From NCBI RefSeq assembly GCF_014650575.1, contig NZ_BMVF01000010.1, positions 186,001-250,000 of the forward strand: a DNA stretch of 64,000 nt, given 5' to 3'. Every line of letters starts with the position of its first letter. The stretch's first letter is position 1. This document shows positions 25,019 through 33,448 of this stretch, one piece after another. Origin of the DNA: Streptomyces naganishii JCM 4654. GTDB taxonomy: Bacteria > Actinomycetota > Actinomycetes > Streptomycetales > Streptomycetaceae. The position numbers and the translations under genes were made by a program. The notes below the pieces were generated by a model, which ran no database searches, was not told where the DNA came from, and saw only the letters and a program-made list of their open reading frames with translations.

Positions 25019-26620
25019 GTGCGCGGTGACGAGGAGTGGGGCAGCATCCCCGGGCTGGTCCGTGCGGCGGCCCGGCGGTACGGGGACACCGAGGCGGTGG
25101 TGGAGGGCCGTACCCGCGTCTCGTACGCGGAGCTCGGCGCGCGGGTGGAGCGGGCGGCGGCGGCCTGCCTGGCGCGCGGGGTCGGGGCCGGCGACCGGGT
25201 CGCGATCTGGGCCCCGAACTCGCTGGACTGGACGGTCGCGGCCCTGGGCGCGGTGTCGGCGGGCGCGGTGCTCGTGCCGCTGAACACCCGCTTCAAGGGC
25301 CGGGAGGCCGCGTACGTGCTGCGGCGCGGCGGGGCGCGGCTGCTGTTCGTGACCGGCACCTTCCTCGGCACCTCCTACGTCGCCTCGCTGCGCAGGGCGG
25401 CGGGGGAGGGGCCCGGCGAGGGGCCGCTGCCGGGGCTGCCCGCGCTTCAGGAGGTGGTGGTGCTCTCGGACGACGCCCCGGCCGACTTCCGCACTTGGAA
25501 GGAGTTCCTGGCGGGCGGGGACGCGGTGAGCGCGGCGCGGGTGCGGGAGCGGGCCGGGTCGGTGACCGGGGACATGCCCTCGGACATCGTCTTCACCTCG
25601 GGCACGACCGGCCGGCCCAAGGGCGCGGTGATCACGCACGCGCAGACGCTGCGGGCGTACGAGATCTGGAGCGACCTCGCGGGACTGCGGCACGGCGACC
25701 GCTATCTGATCGTGAACCCCTTCTTCCACACCTTCGGCTACAAGGCGGGCGTGATCGCCTGCCTGATGCGGGGCGCGACGATGATCCCGCAGCCGGTGTT
25801 CGACGCGGCGGCGGTGCTGGCGAACGTGGCGGCGGAACGGGTGTCGGTGCTGCCCGGGCCGCCGACCGTGCACCAGTCGATCCTGGACCATCCGGCGCGG
25901 GACGCGCACGACCTGTCGGCGCTGCGGCTGGTGGTGACCGGTGCGGCGGTGGTGCCGCTGCGGCTGGTCGAGCGGCTGCGCGGGGAACTGGGCGTGGAGA
26001 CGGTGCTGACGGCGTACGGGCTGTCGGAGGCGAGCGGCATCGTCACGATGTGCCGGCGCGGGGACGCGCCCCGCGTGATCGCCTCGACCTCGGGCCGGGC
26101 GATCCCCGGCACCGAGGTGCGGGTGGTGGACGCCTCCGGCTCCCCGGTCCCGGCGGGCGAGCCGGGCGAGATCCTGGTGCGCGGCTTCAACGTCATGCGC
26201 GGCTACTACGAGGACGAGCCGGCCACCGCCGAGGTCCTCACGCCGGACGGCTGGCTGCGCACCGGGGACGTGGGCGTGCTGGACGGGGCGGGCAATCTGC
26301 GGGTCACCGACCGGGTGAAGGACATGTACGTCGTCGGCGGCTTCAACGCCTACCCGGCGGAGATAGAGCAGCAGTTGGGCCTGCACCCGGACGTGGCCGA
26401 CGTGGCGGTGATCGGCGTCCCCGACGCCAGGCTGGGCGAGGTGGGCCGGGCCTACGTGGTCCGCCGCGAGGGGGCCGTCCTCACGGCCGACGACCTGATC
26501 GCCTGGGCCCGCCGCGAGATGGCGAACTACAAGGTGCCGAGGTCGGTGGAGTTCGTACGGCTGCTGCCGCGCAACGCGAGCGGCAAGGTGGTCAAGGGGG
26601 AGCTGCGGCGGCGGACGTGA
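25019..26620 (+). CDS. AMP-forming acyl-CoA ligase (FadD family)
   Basis: A 533-aa ANL-superfamily enzyme that activates a carboxylic acid through an acyl-adenylate. The AMP motif TSGTTGRPKG is at residues 194-203. YGLSEASG, GWLRTGDVG and DRVKDMYVVGGFNAYPAEIE follow in order, and the C-terminal catalytic lysine lies in NASGKVVKGEL. The GTG at 25019 has GGGAGG upstream. It is monocistronic, divergent from the thiolase/DUF35/hydratase operon with shared operators, so it probably starts the same pathway. Medium-chain or aromatic acid specificity cannot be told. Confidence 0.92.
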   Translation: MRGDEEWGSIPGLVRAAARRYGDTEAVVEGRTRVSYAELGARVERAAAACLARGVGAGDRVAIWAPNSLDWTVAALGAVSAGAVLVPLNTRFKGREAAYVLRRGGARLLFVTGTFLGTSYVASLRRAAGEGPGEGPLPGLPALQEVVVLSDDAPADFRTWKEFLAGGDAVSAARVRERAGSVTGDMPSDIVFTSGTTGRPKGAVITHAQTLRAYEIWSDLAGLRHGDRYLIVNPFFHTFGYKAGVIACLMRGATMIPQPVFDAAAVLANVAAERVSVLPGPPTVHQSILDHPARDAHDLSALRLVVTGAAVVPLRLVERLRGELGVETVLTAYGLSEASGIVTMCRRGDAPRVIASTSGRAIPGTEVRVVDASGSPVPAGEPGEILVRGFNVMRGYYEDEPATAEVLTPDGWLRTGDVGVLDGAGNLRVTDRVKDMYVVGGFNAYPAEIEQQLGLHPDVADVAVIGVPDARLGEVGRAYVVRREGAVLTADDLIAWARREMANYKVPRSVEFVRLLPRNASGKVVKGELRRRT

Positions 26621-26624
26621 ACGG

Positions 26625-26666
26625 CGCGGGCCGCGGCGGTTCCCCCCGGATCCGCCGCGGCCCGCG
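26625..26666. terminator. Bidirectional terminator between acyl-CoA ligase and afsS
   Basis: A perfect 15-bp stem (CGCGGGCCGCGGCGG with its complement) with a 12-base loop separates the convergent genes. Confidence 0.8.
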
Positions 26667-26687
26667 CGGGCGCCCGCTCCCTCACCC

Positions 26688-26876
26688 CTACTTGGGCTCG
26701 GACGTGATGTGGGTGTTGTCCGGCGTGACGGTGCCGCCGTCGCCGCTGTCGCCGGCGGCCTGCTCGACGTCCGTGATGTGCGTGTTGAGCGGCGTGATTC
26801 CGGCGTTCGCCTCGGCGTCGGTGATGTGCGTGTTGAGCGGCCTGACGGCCGGCTCGTCCTTGCTGGTGTCGCTCAT
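26688..26876 (-). CDS. afsS: AfsS, small activator of antibiotic biosynthesis
   Basis: A 62-aa acidic protein with three copies of a T/P-x-NTHIT motif (PLNTHITDAE, PLNTHITDVE, PDNTHITSEPK). The repeat pattern and the place next to afsR identify AfsS, whose transcription is switched on by phosphorylated AfsR and which then stimulates antibiotic production. The ATG at 26876 has GGGGAG upstream. A longer reading to 27095 runs through the promoter and is rejected. Confidence 0.92.
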   Translation of the reverse strand: MSDTSKDEPAVRPLNTHITDAEANAGITPLNTHITDVEQAAGDSGDGGTVTPDNTHITSEPK

Positions 26877-27050
26877 GGTGATGAACTCCCCTGAAATGTG
26901 CCTGCGTTGTCGAGGGCCCGCCCGGCCACTCCCCCGAGGGCGGCCGGACGGGCCCACTGCGGTCGCCACTCTAGATCGCGAGCGCGGCGACCTCACCACC
27001 GTTTCGCCTGCCCCCCGACGCGACGATCCGGTGACAACCACCCTGCCGTG

Positions 27051-27072
27051 AGCCGATAAACGAACGATGAAC
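27051..27072 (-). promoter_or_regulatory. Candidate AfsR/PhoP operator in the afsS promoter
   Basis: On the minus strand two adjacent 11-nt units read GTTCATCGTTC and GTTTATCGGCT. This is the direct-repeat architecture of the PhoP box and of the AfsR-binding site known at the S. coelicolor afsS promoter. It lies about 175 bases upstream of the afsS start. Confidence 0.6.
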
Positions 27073-27116
27073 GCCCCACACAGCCCACCCGCCAACCCTT
27101 GGCCCCGCCCCGGGGC

Positions 27117-30110
27117 TCAGGCTGCCGCGGCCGGTGTCAGGAGGTTCTGGACCTCCGCCGCCTCCGGGGAGTTGAGCTGCTGGTAGATCTCCAGGGCCTC
27201 GCGCCAGCAGGCCTGCGCCCGGCCCCGCTGGCCCAGGGCGGTGAGGGCCTTGCCGAGGACGGTGAGGACGTTGCCCCGGCGCCAGGCGCCGCCGATGCCC
27301 CGCAGGGAGGCCAGGGCCATCTCGGCGTTGGCCGCGGCCTGGGCGGGGCGGCGGGTCAGGAGGTCGACCTCGGCGAGGCGGAACAGGGCCATGCCCTCCC
27401 ACAGCCGCTGCCTGCTGGCCCGGAACACCTGGAGCGCCTCGCCGAGGTGGGCGCCGGCGTCGGCGGGGCGGCCGCCCTTGGCGAGGGCCATGCCGAGCGC
27501 GTAGTGGCCGTTGGCGGCCTTGAGGGAGTGCCCGAGCTGCTCGTACATCTCCATGCCCTGCCGGGCGAGGTGCACCGCGCTGTCGGCGCGCTCGGTCTCC
27601 AGGTGCAGCCGGGAGAGGTTGCACAGGGCGGCGGCCGCGCCGGACAGGTCGCCGCAGGCGCGGAAGTCGGCGATGGCCCGCTCCAGGTACTCCTCCGCCT
27701 CGGCGAACCGGCCCCGGTAGAAGTTGAACGCGCCGAGGATGTTCGCCGCCCAGCAGCACGGCAGCGGATCGCCCGCCGCCTCCGACAGCGCCAGCGCCTG
27801 CCGCGCCTCCTCGTCCGCCTGGTCGAACTGCCCCGACCAGTGACGGGCGTTGGCCAGCACGAGCACGGCCCGCCCCTCCGTGCGGGCGTCCCCGGCGGCG
27901 CGGGCCGCATCACGCAGGGCGGCCGCCGCGGCCTCGTACTCCCGCGCGTTGGCCCCCGACTCGGCGAGGTCGACCGCGGCCCACAGCAGGTCGACCGCCC
28001 GCCGCAGCGCGGCGCCGCCGGAGGACTGCCGTACGCAGGCCAGCAGCGGCACGGCCTCCGAGTACAGCCAGTCCTGCGCGGCCGGCCCGTCGGCGAACTC
28101 CAGCCCCACCGCGCCGGTCTCCTCCAGGTGGTCCACCAGCCGGTCCCCGGGCCGGTCGATCGCGAACACCCGTGCCGCGGTGGCGAGGTAGAAGTCCAGC
28201 AGCCGCGACAGCGCCGCGTCCCGCTCGCTCGGCGGGTGTTCGTCGCGCTCGGCGCATGCACGCGCGTAGAGCCGGACCAGATCGTGGAAGCGGTAGCGGC
28301 CGGGCGCCGCCGACTCCAGCAGCGAGGTGTCGACCAGCGCCTCCAGCAGGTCCTCGGTGTCGTCCGCCGGCAGGTCCAGCGCGGCCGCCGCGGCCGCCAG
28401 GGAGATGTCCGGGCCGTCGGCCAGGCCCAGCAGCCGGAAGGCGCGCGCCTGGGCGGACTCCAGCTGCCCGTACCCCAGCTCGAAGGTCGCCTTCACCGCC
28501 AGGTCGCCGGCCTGGAGCTCGTCCAGCCGCCGCCGCTCGTCGGCCAGCTTGGCCGCCAGCACCGACACCGTCCAGGTGCGCCGGGCCGCGAGCCGGGACG
28601 CCGCGATCCGGATGGCCAGCGGCAGGAAACCGCAGGCCGCCACCACGTCGAGAGCGGCCTCGCGCTCGCCGGCCACCCGCTCGGCGCCGACGATCCGCGT
28701 GAACAGCTCGAGCGCCTCCTCGGGCGACATCACGTCCAGGTCCACCAGGTGCGCGCCCGCGAGGTCCACCATCCGCACCCGCGAGGTCACCAGCGCCGCG
28801 CACCCCTCCGTGCCCGGCAGCAGCGGCCTGATCTGCGCCGCGTCCCGCGCGTTGTCCAGCAGCACCAGCACCCGGCGCCCGTCCAGCACCGACCGGTACA
28901 GCGCCGCCCGCTCCTCCAGCGAGTCCGGCACCGCCGAGTCCGCCGTGCCGAGGGCGCGCAGGAAGGCGCCGAGCACCGTCTCCGGCTCCGCGGGCCTGGG
29001 CCCCGCGCCCTGGAGGTCGGCGTAGAGCTGTCCGTCCGGGAAGGCGGCCCGTGCCCGGTGGGCCACGTGCACGGCGAGCGTGGTCTTGCCCACCCCGCCG
29101 ATGCCCGCGAGCGCGGACACCGCCATCACGCGGCCCTCCGCCGAGGCCAGCACCTCGCCCAGCTCGGCGACGAAGGACGCCCGCCCGGTGAAGTCGGGAA
29201 CGGTGGCGGGCAGTTGCGCGGGCCTGACGGCCGCCACCGGGGCCGCGGCCACGGGAGAGGGCGGCTCGGCGAGCACCGGGTCGGCCCGCAGGATCCGCTG
29301 CTGGAGCTCGCGCAGCTCGGGCCGCGGGTCCACGCCCAGCTCGTCGGCGAGCAGCCGGCGGGTGTCGGCGTAGACGGCCAGCGCCTCCGCCTGCCGGCCG
29401 CTGCGGTACAGGGCCAGCATCAGCAGCTCGCGCGGCCGCTCCCGCAGCGGATGGGCCGCCGTCAGCGCGGTCAGCTCGGAGACCGCCTCCGCGTGGTAGC
29501 CCTGCTCCAGGTCCATCTCGAGGCGGGACTCCAGCAGTTGGAGCCGCCATTCCTCGAGGCGCACCCGCTGGGCCTCGGCGTAGGGACCCGGCACCCCGGC
29601 CAGCGGCTCGCCCTCCCACAGGTCCAGCGCCCGCCCCAGCGCCTCGCGCGCGTGGCACAGGTCCCCCGCCGACCGCGCCTTCTCGCCCTCGGCCGCGAGT
29701 TCCTGCGCGACCGCGAGGTCCAGCGCGCCCTCGCCCAGCCCGCGCACCGCGTACCCGCCGGACTCGCTGACCAGCACGCCCGGATCGAGGACCTTGCGCA
29801 GCCGGGAGGCGTACGTCCGCAGCGCCGCCAGCGCCTGCGAGGGCGGCTCCTCGCCCCACACGGCGTCGATCAGCTCCGACGCGGTCGCCGTACGGCCCCC
29901 GCGCAGCAGCAGCGCGGCCAGCAGGGCCCGCTGCTGGGGGGAACCGGTGGGCAGCGGCTGACCGCACCGCCAGGCGCGCACCGGGCCGAGCACGCCGAAG
30001 CGCAGCCGGTCCGGCTCCGCCGGGGAGTCCGCACGCCGCTGCTCCGGCACTCGCGGCCCGCCGTCCGGGCCACCAGGCGCGGCGCCGGAGTCCCGCGGTA
30101 CACCGTCCAT
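27117..30110 (-). CDS. afsR: AfsR, SARP-type transcriptional activator with NB-ARC ATPase and TPR domains
   Basis: A 997-aa global regulator of secondary metabolism, target of AfsK. Domain order: OmpR-type winged helix (about 25-105, RAWRCGQPLPTGSPQQRALLAALLL), bacterial transcriptional activation domain (about 110-255, ALGRALDLWEGEPLAGVPGPYAEAQRVRLEEWRL), NB-ARC ATPase with P-loop GIGGVGKTTLAVHV near 340, and C-terminal TPR array (about 650-990); segments are domain markers. Length matches AfsR of S. coelicolor (about 993 aa). The ATG at 30110 is taken. It is expected to bind the operator upstream of afsS and recruit RNA polymerase when phosphorylated. Confidence 0.95.
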   Translation of the reverse strand: MDGVPRDSGAAPGGPDGGPRVPEQRRADSPAEPDRLRFGVLGPVRAWRCGQPLPTGSPQQRALLAALLLRGGRTATASELIDAVWGEEPPSQALAALRTYASRLRKVLDPGVLVSESGGYAVRGLGEGALDLAVAQELAAEGEKARSAGDLCHAREALGRALDLWEGEPLAGVPGPYAEAQRVRLEEWRLQLLESRLEMDLEQGYHAEAVSELTALTAAHPLRERPRELLMLALYRSGRQAEALAVYADTRRLLADELGVDPRPELRELQQRILRADPVLAEPPSPVAAAPVAAVRPAQLPATVPDFTGRASFVAELGEVLASAEGRVMAVSALAGIGGVGKTTLAVHVAHRARAAFPDGQLYADLQGAGPRPAEPETVLGAFLRALGTADSAVPDSLEERAALYRSVLDGRRVLVLLDNARDAAQIRPLLPGTEGCAALVTSRVRMVDLAGAHLVDLDVMSPEEALELFTRIVGAERVAGEREAALDVVAACGFLPLAIRIAASRLAARRTWTVSVLAAKLADERRRLDELQAGDLAVKATFELGYGQLESAQARAFRLLGLADGPDISLAAAAAALDLPADDTEDLLEALVDTSLLESAAPGRYRFHDLVRLYARACAERDEHPPSERDAALSRLLDFYLATAARVFAIDRPGDRLVDHLEETGAVGLEFADGPAAQDWLYSEAVPLLACVRQSSGGAALRRAVDLLWAAVDLAESGANAREYEAAAAALRDAARAAGDARTEGRAVLVLANARHWSGQFDQADEEARQALALSEAAGDPLPCCWAANILGAFNFYRGRFAEAEEYLERAIADFRACGDLSGAAAALCNLSRLHLETERADSAVHLARQGMEMYEQLGHSLKAANGHYALGMALAKGGRPADAGAHLGEALQVFRASRQRLWEGMALFRLAEVDLLTRRPAQAAANAEMALASLRGIGGAWRRGNVLTVLGKALTALGQRGRAQACWREALEIYQQLNSPEAAEVQNLLTPAAAA

Positions 30111-30282
30111 GCCGTCCCCCTAGACATTCCGACCAACCACGTCAGTTTGCCTTGTTCCGGCCGCGGGCGTCAGCCGCCGGAGACGCCGATCACACGGCGG
30201 CACACGGGAGTTCACAAAGCCCTCACATGCCCCGCGTACCGGCGGGCGCGGACGTCACCGCCGTACGGCCCCGGCGCGGTAG

Positions 30283-30297
30283 CTGACGGTTCGTCAG
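30283..30297. promoter_or_regulatory. Operator palindrome 9 (CTGACGGTTCGTCAG)
   Basis: Regulon palindrome 21 bases before the amidohydrolase ATG (12 before an in-frame GTG). The transcript is probably very short-leadered or leaderless. Confidence 0.75.
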
Positions 30298-30318
30298 ATC
30301 GGCGCTACGGTGACGCCC

Positions 30319-31578
30319 ATGGAGACGACGAAGACCCCCGCGGACGCGCACGACAGCGCGTTTCCCCTGATCATCTCGGTGGACGACCACACCGTGGAGC
30401 CGCCGGACGTCTGGCGGGACCGCCTGCCCCGCCGCCACCGCGACACCGGCCCGCGCATCGTCCGCGCCCCGCTGAAGGAGATGACCTTCCTCGGCGGCCG
30501 TTTCAAGCCGGTCATGGGCGACCTGGGCGACGAGGGCCCGCTCGGCGACTGGTGGGTCTACGAGGACCTGCGCCGCCCCCTCACCCGCCTCGACACCGCC
30601 GTCGGGTACGACAGGGACGAGATCAGGCTGGAGGTCATCACCTACGAGCAGATGCGCCCGGGCTCGTACGACGTCGGGCACCGCCTCGCCGACATGGACG
30701 TCAACCACGTCCAGTCCGCCCTGTGCTTCCCCACCTTCCCGCGCTTTTGCGGCCAGACCTTCACCGAGGCCGCCGACCGCGACCTCGCCCTGCTGTGCGT
30801 GCGGGCCTACAACGACTGGATGGTGGAGGAGTGGTGCGGACCCGAGGCGCACGGACGCCTCATACCCCTGACCCTCATCCCCCTGTGGGACGCCGGGCTC
30901 GCCGCCGCCGAGGTCCGGCGCAACGCCGAGCGCGGGGTCCGCGCCGTCGCCTTCTCCGAGATACCCCCGCACCTGGGCCTGCCCTCGGTGCACACCGACG
31001 ACTGGGACCCCTTCCTCGCCGCCTGCGCCGAGACCGGGACCGTCGTCGCCATGCACATCGGCTCCAGCAGCCGCATGCCCAGCACCTCCAAGGACGCCCC
31101 GCCCGCCGTGGGTTCCACCATCACCTTCGCCAACTGCTGCTTCTCCATGGTCGACTGGCTGATGAGCGGCAAGTTCGAGCGCTTCCCCGGCCTGAAGGTG
31201 ATGTACGCCGAGGGCCAGATCGGCTGGATCCCGTACATCCTGGAGCGCGCCGACGTGGTCTGGGAGGAGAACCGCGGCTGGGGCGGGGTGGCGGGCAAGG
31301 TCCACCGCCCGCCGTCCGAGCTGTTCGCCGAGCACGTCTACGGCTGCTTCTTCGACGACGCCTTCGGCCTGCGCAACCTGGACGCGATCGGCGCGGGCAA
31401 CGTCCTGTACGAGACCGACTACCCCCACTCCGACTCCACCTGGCCGAAGTCCCGTGAGATCGGCGAGGCCCAGATGGGCCACCTCGCCCCGGACGTGGTC
31501 GAGCGGATCGTGCGGGGCAACGCCATCGGTCTCCTCGGCCTGACCGACGACGGCCTGTGGCCCGGCGGTGCCCGGTGA
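30319..31578 (+). CDS. Amidohydrolase family protein (ACMSD/COG2159-like, TIM barrel)
   Basis: A 419-aa metal-dependent hydrolase or decarboxylase. The N-terminal DDHTVEPPDVW metal motif, central HIGSSS and C-terminal LYETDYPHSDSTWP, followed by the RIVRGNAIGLLGL tail, are characteristic of the amidohydrolase-2 (ACMSD-like) family. Many actinobacterial members sit in acyl-CoA and steroid-type catabolic clusters with undefined substrates. The ATG at 30319 is chosen; a GTG at 30310 is possible. It is first of three coupled genes (LLM oxidoreductase and SDR follow). Confidence 0.88.
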   Translation: METTKTPADAHDSAFPLIISVDDHTVEPPDVWRDRLPRRHRDTGPRIVRAPLKEMTFLGGRFKPVMGDLGDEGPLGDWWVYEDLRRPLTRLDTAVGYDRDEIRLEVITYEQMRPGSYDVGHRLADMDVNHVQSALCFPTFPRFCGQTFTEAADRDLALLCVRAYNDWMVEEWCGPEAHGRLIPLTLIPLWDAGLAAAEVRRNAERGVRAVAFSEIPPHLGLPSVHTDDWDPFLAACAETGTVVAMHIGSSSRMPSTSKDAPPAVGSTITFANCCFSMVDWLMSGKFERFPGLKVMYAEGQIGWIPYILERADVVWEENRGWGGVAGKVHRPPSELFAEHVYGCFFDDAFGLRNLDAIGAGNVLYETDYPHSDSTWPKSREIGEAQMGHLAPDVVERIVRGNAIGLLGLTDDGLWPGGAR

Positions 31579-32549
31579 CGACCGCCGGGCCCACCGCCGG
31601 CCTCACCGCCGGACACGCCGCCGGGCCCCTCCGTTACGGCATGCAGCTGCCCGTCCAGTCCCAGTCCACGCTCTACGCCGAACCCTGGGAGGCGGCCGCG
31701 GGCCCGGAGGACCTGGTGGAGATCGCCCGGACCGCCGAGCGGGCGGGCTTCGACTACCTGGCGAGCTGCGACCACGTGGCCATTCCGCGCCGGCTCGCCG
31801 CCGCGATGAGCACGGTCTGGTACGACCCGGTCGCCACCCTCGCCCACCTCGCGGCCGTCACCGAGCGCGTCCGGCTGCTCAGCCATGTCGCGGTGGTCGG
31901 GCTGCGCCACCCGCTGATCACCGCCAAGCAGTACGCCACCGTCGACCACCTCTCCGGCGGGCGCCTCATCCTCGGCGTGGGCGCCGGACACGTACGCGAG
32001 GAGTTCGAGGCGCTGGGCGTGGACTTCGCCCGGCGCGGCGCGCTGCTCGACGAGTGCGTCGACGCGCTGCGGGCCGCCCTCGGCCCCGAGGAGTTCCCCT
32101 CCCACCACGGCGAGTTCCACCGCTTCGAGGGCCTCGGCCAGCGCCCCCGGCCCGCGCAGGGCGCCGTACCCCTGTGGGTGGGCGGCTCCTCGCCCGCCGC
32201 CGTGCGCCGGGCAGCGCTCAAGGGCGACGGCTGGCTGCCGCAGGGCGACCCGCGCGACCGGCTGCCCGCGCAGATCGCCCGCATCCGCGAGCTCCGCGAG
32301 AAGGCGGGGATCTCGGGACAGCCCTTCGTGATCGGCGCGATCACCGAGCCCCTCCACGTCGGCACGCCCGCCTGGGACGTCGGGCACCGCACCCTCACCG
32401 GGACGCCGGAGGCGCTCGCCGAGTCCCTGCGCGCCTACCGCGCGATGGGCGTGCACCGGATCCAGGTGCGCTTCCGCAGCCGCAGCCGCACCGAACTCAC
32501 CGACCAGATATCCGCGTTCGGGGCCGAGGTCGCCCCCTGTCTCGACTGA
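31575..32549 (+). CDS. LLM-class F420-dependent oxidoreductase
   Basis: A 324-aa luciferase-like monooxygenase-fold protein (GMQLPVQSQSTLYAEPWEAA, DYLASCDHVAIP, LSGGRLILGVGAGHVREEFEALG, PLWVGGSSPAAVRRAA; given to mark the barrel). The GAGH..EE pattern and VGG(S/R) loop are typical of the F420-using subgroup, so hydride transfer with F420 rather than oxygenation is likely. The GTG start at 31575 overlaps the amidohydrolase stop. The product is cytoplasmic. Confidence 0.87.
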   Translation: MTTAGPTAGLTAGHAAGPLRYGMQLPVQSQSTLYAEPWEAAAGPEDLVEIARTAERAGFDYLASCDHVAIPRRLAAAMSTVWYDPVATLAHLAAVTERVRLLSHVAVVGLRHPLITAKQYATVDHLSGGRLILGVGAGHVREEFEALGVDFARRGALLDECVDALRAALGPEEFPSHHGEFHRFEGLGQRPRPAQGAVPLWVGGSSPAAVRRAALKGDGWLPQGDPRDRLPAQIARIRELREKAGISGQPFVIGAITEPLHVGTPAWDVGHRTLTGTPEALAESLRAYRAMGVHRIQVRFRSRSRTELTDQISAFGAEVAPCLD

Positions 32550-32557
32550 GGAGAGCC

Positions 32558-33328
32558 ATGGGCAAGCTGGACGGCCGTGTCGTGATCGTCACCGGCGCGG
32601 CGCGCGGGCAGGGGGAGCAGGAGGCCAGGCTGTTCGCCGCCGAGGGCGCGCGCGTGGCAGTGGCCGACGTGCTCGACGACCGGGGCGAGGCCCTGGCCAA
32701 GGAGATCGGGGCGCTCTACGTCCACCTCGACGTGGGCCGCGAGGACGACTGGCGCTCGGCCGTGCGGGCGGTCAAGGGCGCGTACGGCCGCGTGGACGGG
32801 CTCGTCAACAACGCCGGCATCCTGCGCTTCAACTCCCTGGTGGACACGCCTCTGGAGGAGTTCCTCCAGGTGGTGCAGGTCAACCAGGTGGGCTGCTTCC
32901 TCGGGATCAGGAGCGTGGCGCCCGAGATGGAGGACGGGGGCACGATCGTCAACACCGCCTCCTACACGGCCATCACGGGCATGGCGGCCGTGGGCGCCTA
33001 CGCGGCGACCAAGCACGCGATCCTCGGGCTCACCCGGGTCGCCGCCCTGGAGCTCGCTCCGCGCCGGATCCGGGTCAACGCCGTCTGCCCGGGCGCGATC
33101 GACACCCCGATGTCCAACCCGGCCCGGCTGGACCCGGACGCGGACGCCGAGGAGACGAGCCGGGCCCTGGACCAGCTCTACCGCCGGCTCGTGCCGCTGG
33201 GGCGGATCGGCAGGCCCGAGGAGGTGGCCCGGCTCGCCCTCTTCCTGACCTGCGCCGACTCCTCGTACATCACCGGTCAGCCCTTCGTGATCGACGGCGG
33301 CTGGCTGGCCGGGGTCACGGTGGTCTGA
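32558..33328 (+). CDS. Short-chain dehydrogenase/reductase (hydroxysteroid dehydrogenase-like)
   Basis: A 256-aa SDR. Cofactor motif GAARGQG (13-19), NNAG, catalytic Ser135, Tyr148 and Lys152 in NTASYTAITGMAAVGAYAATK, and the PG loop after NAVCPGAIDTPM are all present. The N-terminal Asp37 region favours NAD(H). The overall sequence resembles 3-alpha/20-beta-hydroxysteroid dehydrogenases, but substrate prediction at that level is unreliable. It is third in the operon starting at operator 9. Confidence 0.9.
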   Translation: MGKLDGRVVIVTGAARGQGEQEARLFAAEGARVAVADVLDDRGEALAKEIGALYVHLDVGREDDWRSAVRAVKGAYGRVDGLVNNAGILRFNSLVDTPLEEFLQVVQVNQVGCFLGIRSVAPEMEDGGTIVNTASYTAITGMAAVGAYAATKHAILGLTRVAALELAPRRIRVNAVCPGAIDTPMSNPARLDPDADAEETSRALDQLYRRLVPLGRIGRPEEVARLALFLTCADSSYITGQPFVIDGGWLAGVTVV

Positions 33329-33397
33329 GCGCCGGCCGCCGGCCGTCCGCTATTGACGGTCCGCGCGCCCGGTGTCACAGTCGGCCAACGAACGAAA

Positions 33398-33412
33398 CTG
33401 ACGGTCCGTCAG
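33398..33412. promoter_or_regulatory. Operator palindrome 10 (CTGACGGTCCGTCAG)
   Basis: Perfect consensus copy, 37 bases before the LLM oxidoreductase start. A partial second copy (TTGACGGTCCG) lies at 33353-33363 and could also be a -35-like element. Confidence 0.8.
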
Positions 33413-33448
33413 AAACGTGCAACTGGGAACTGGGGAGGGTGAACCGCC

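Noticed and set aside
26688..27095. 135-codon version of afsS
   Set aside because: The extra N-terminal part covers the afsS promoter and its AfsR-type operator; the ATG at 26876 has a good ribosome-binding site.
27099..31457. Very long plus-strand open frame (1,452 codons) opposite afsR and into the amidohydrolase gene
   Set aside because: It is the antisense shadow of afsR, an artefact of extreme GC at third positions; the translation is Arg/Gly/Gln-rich with no domain.
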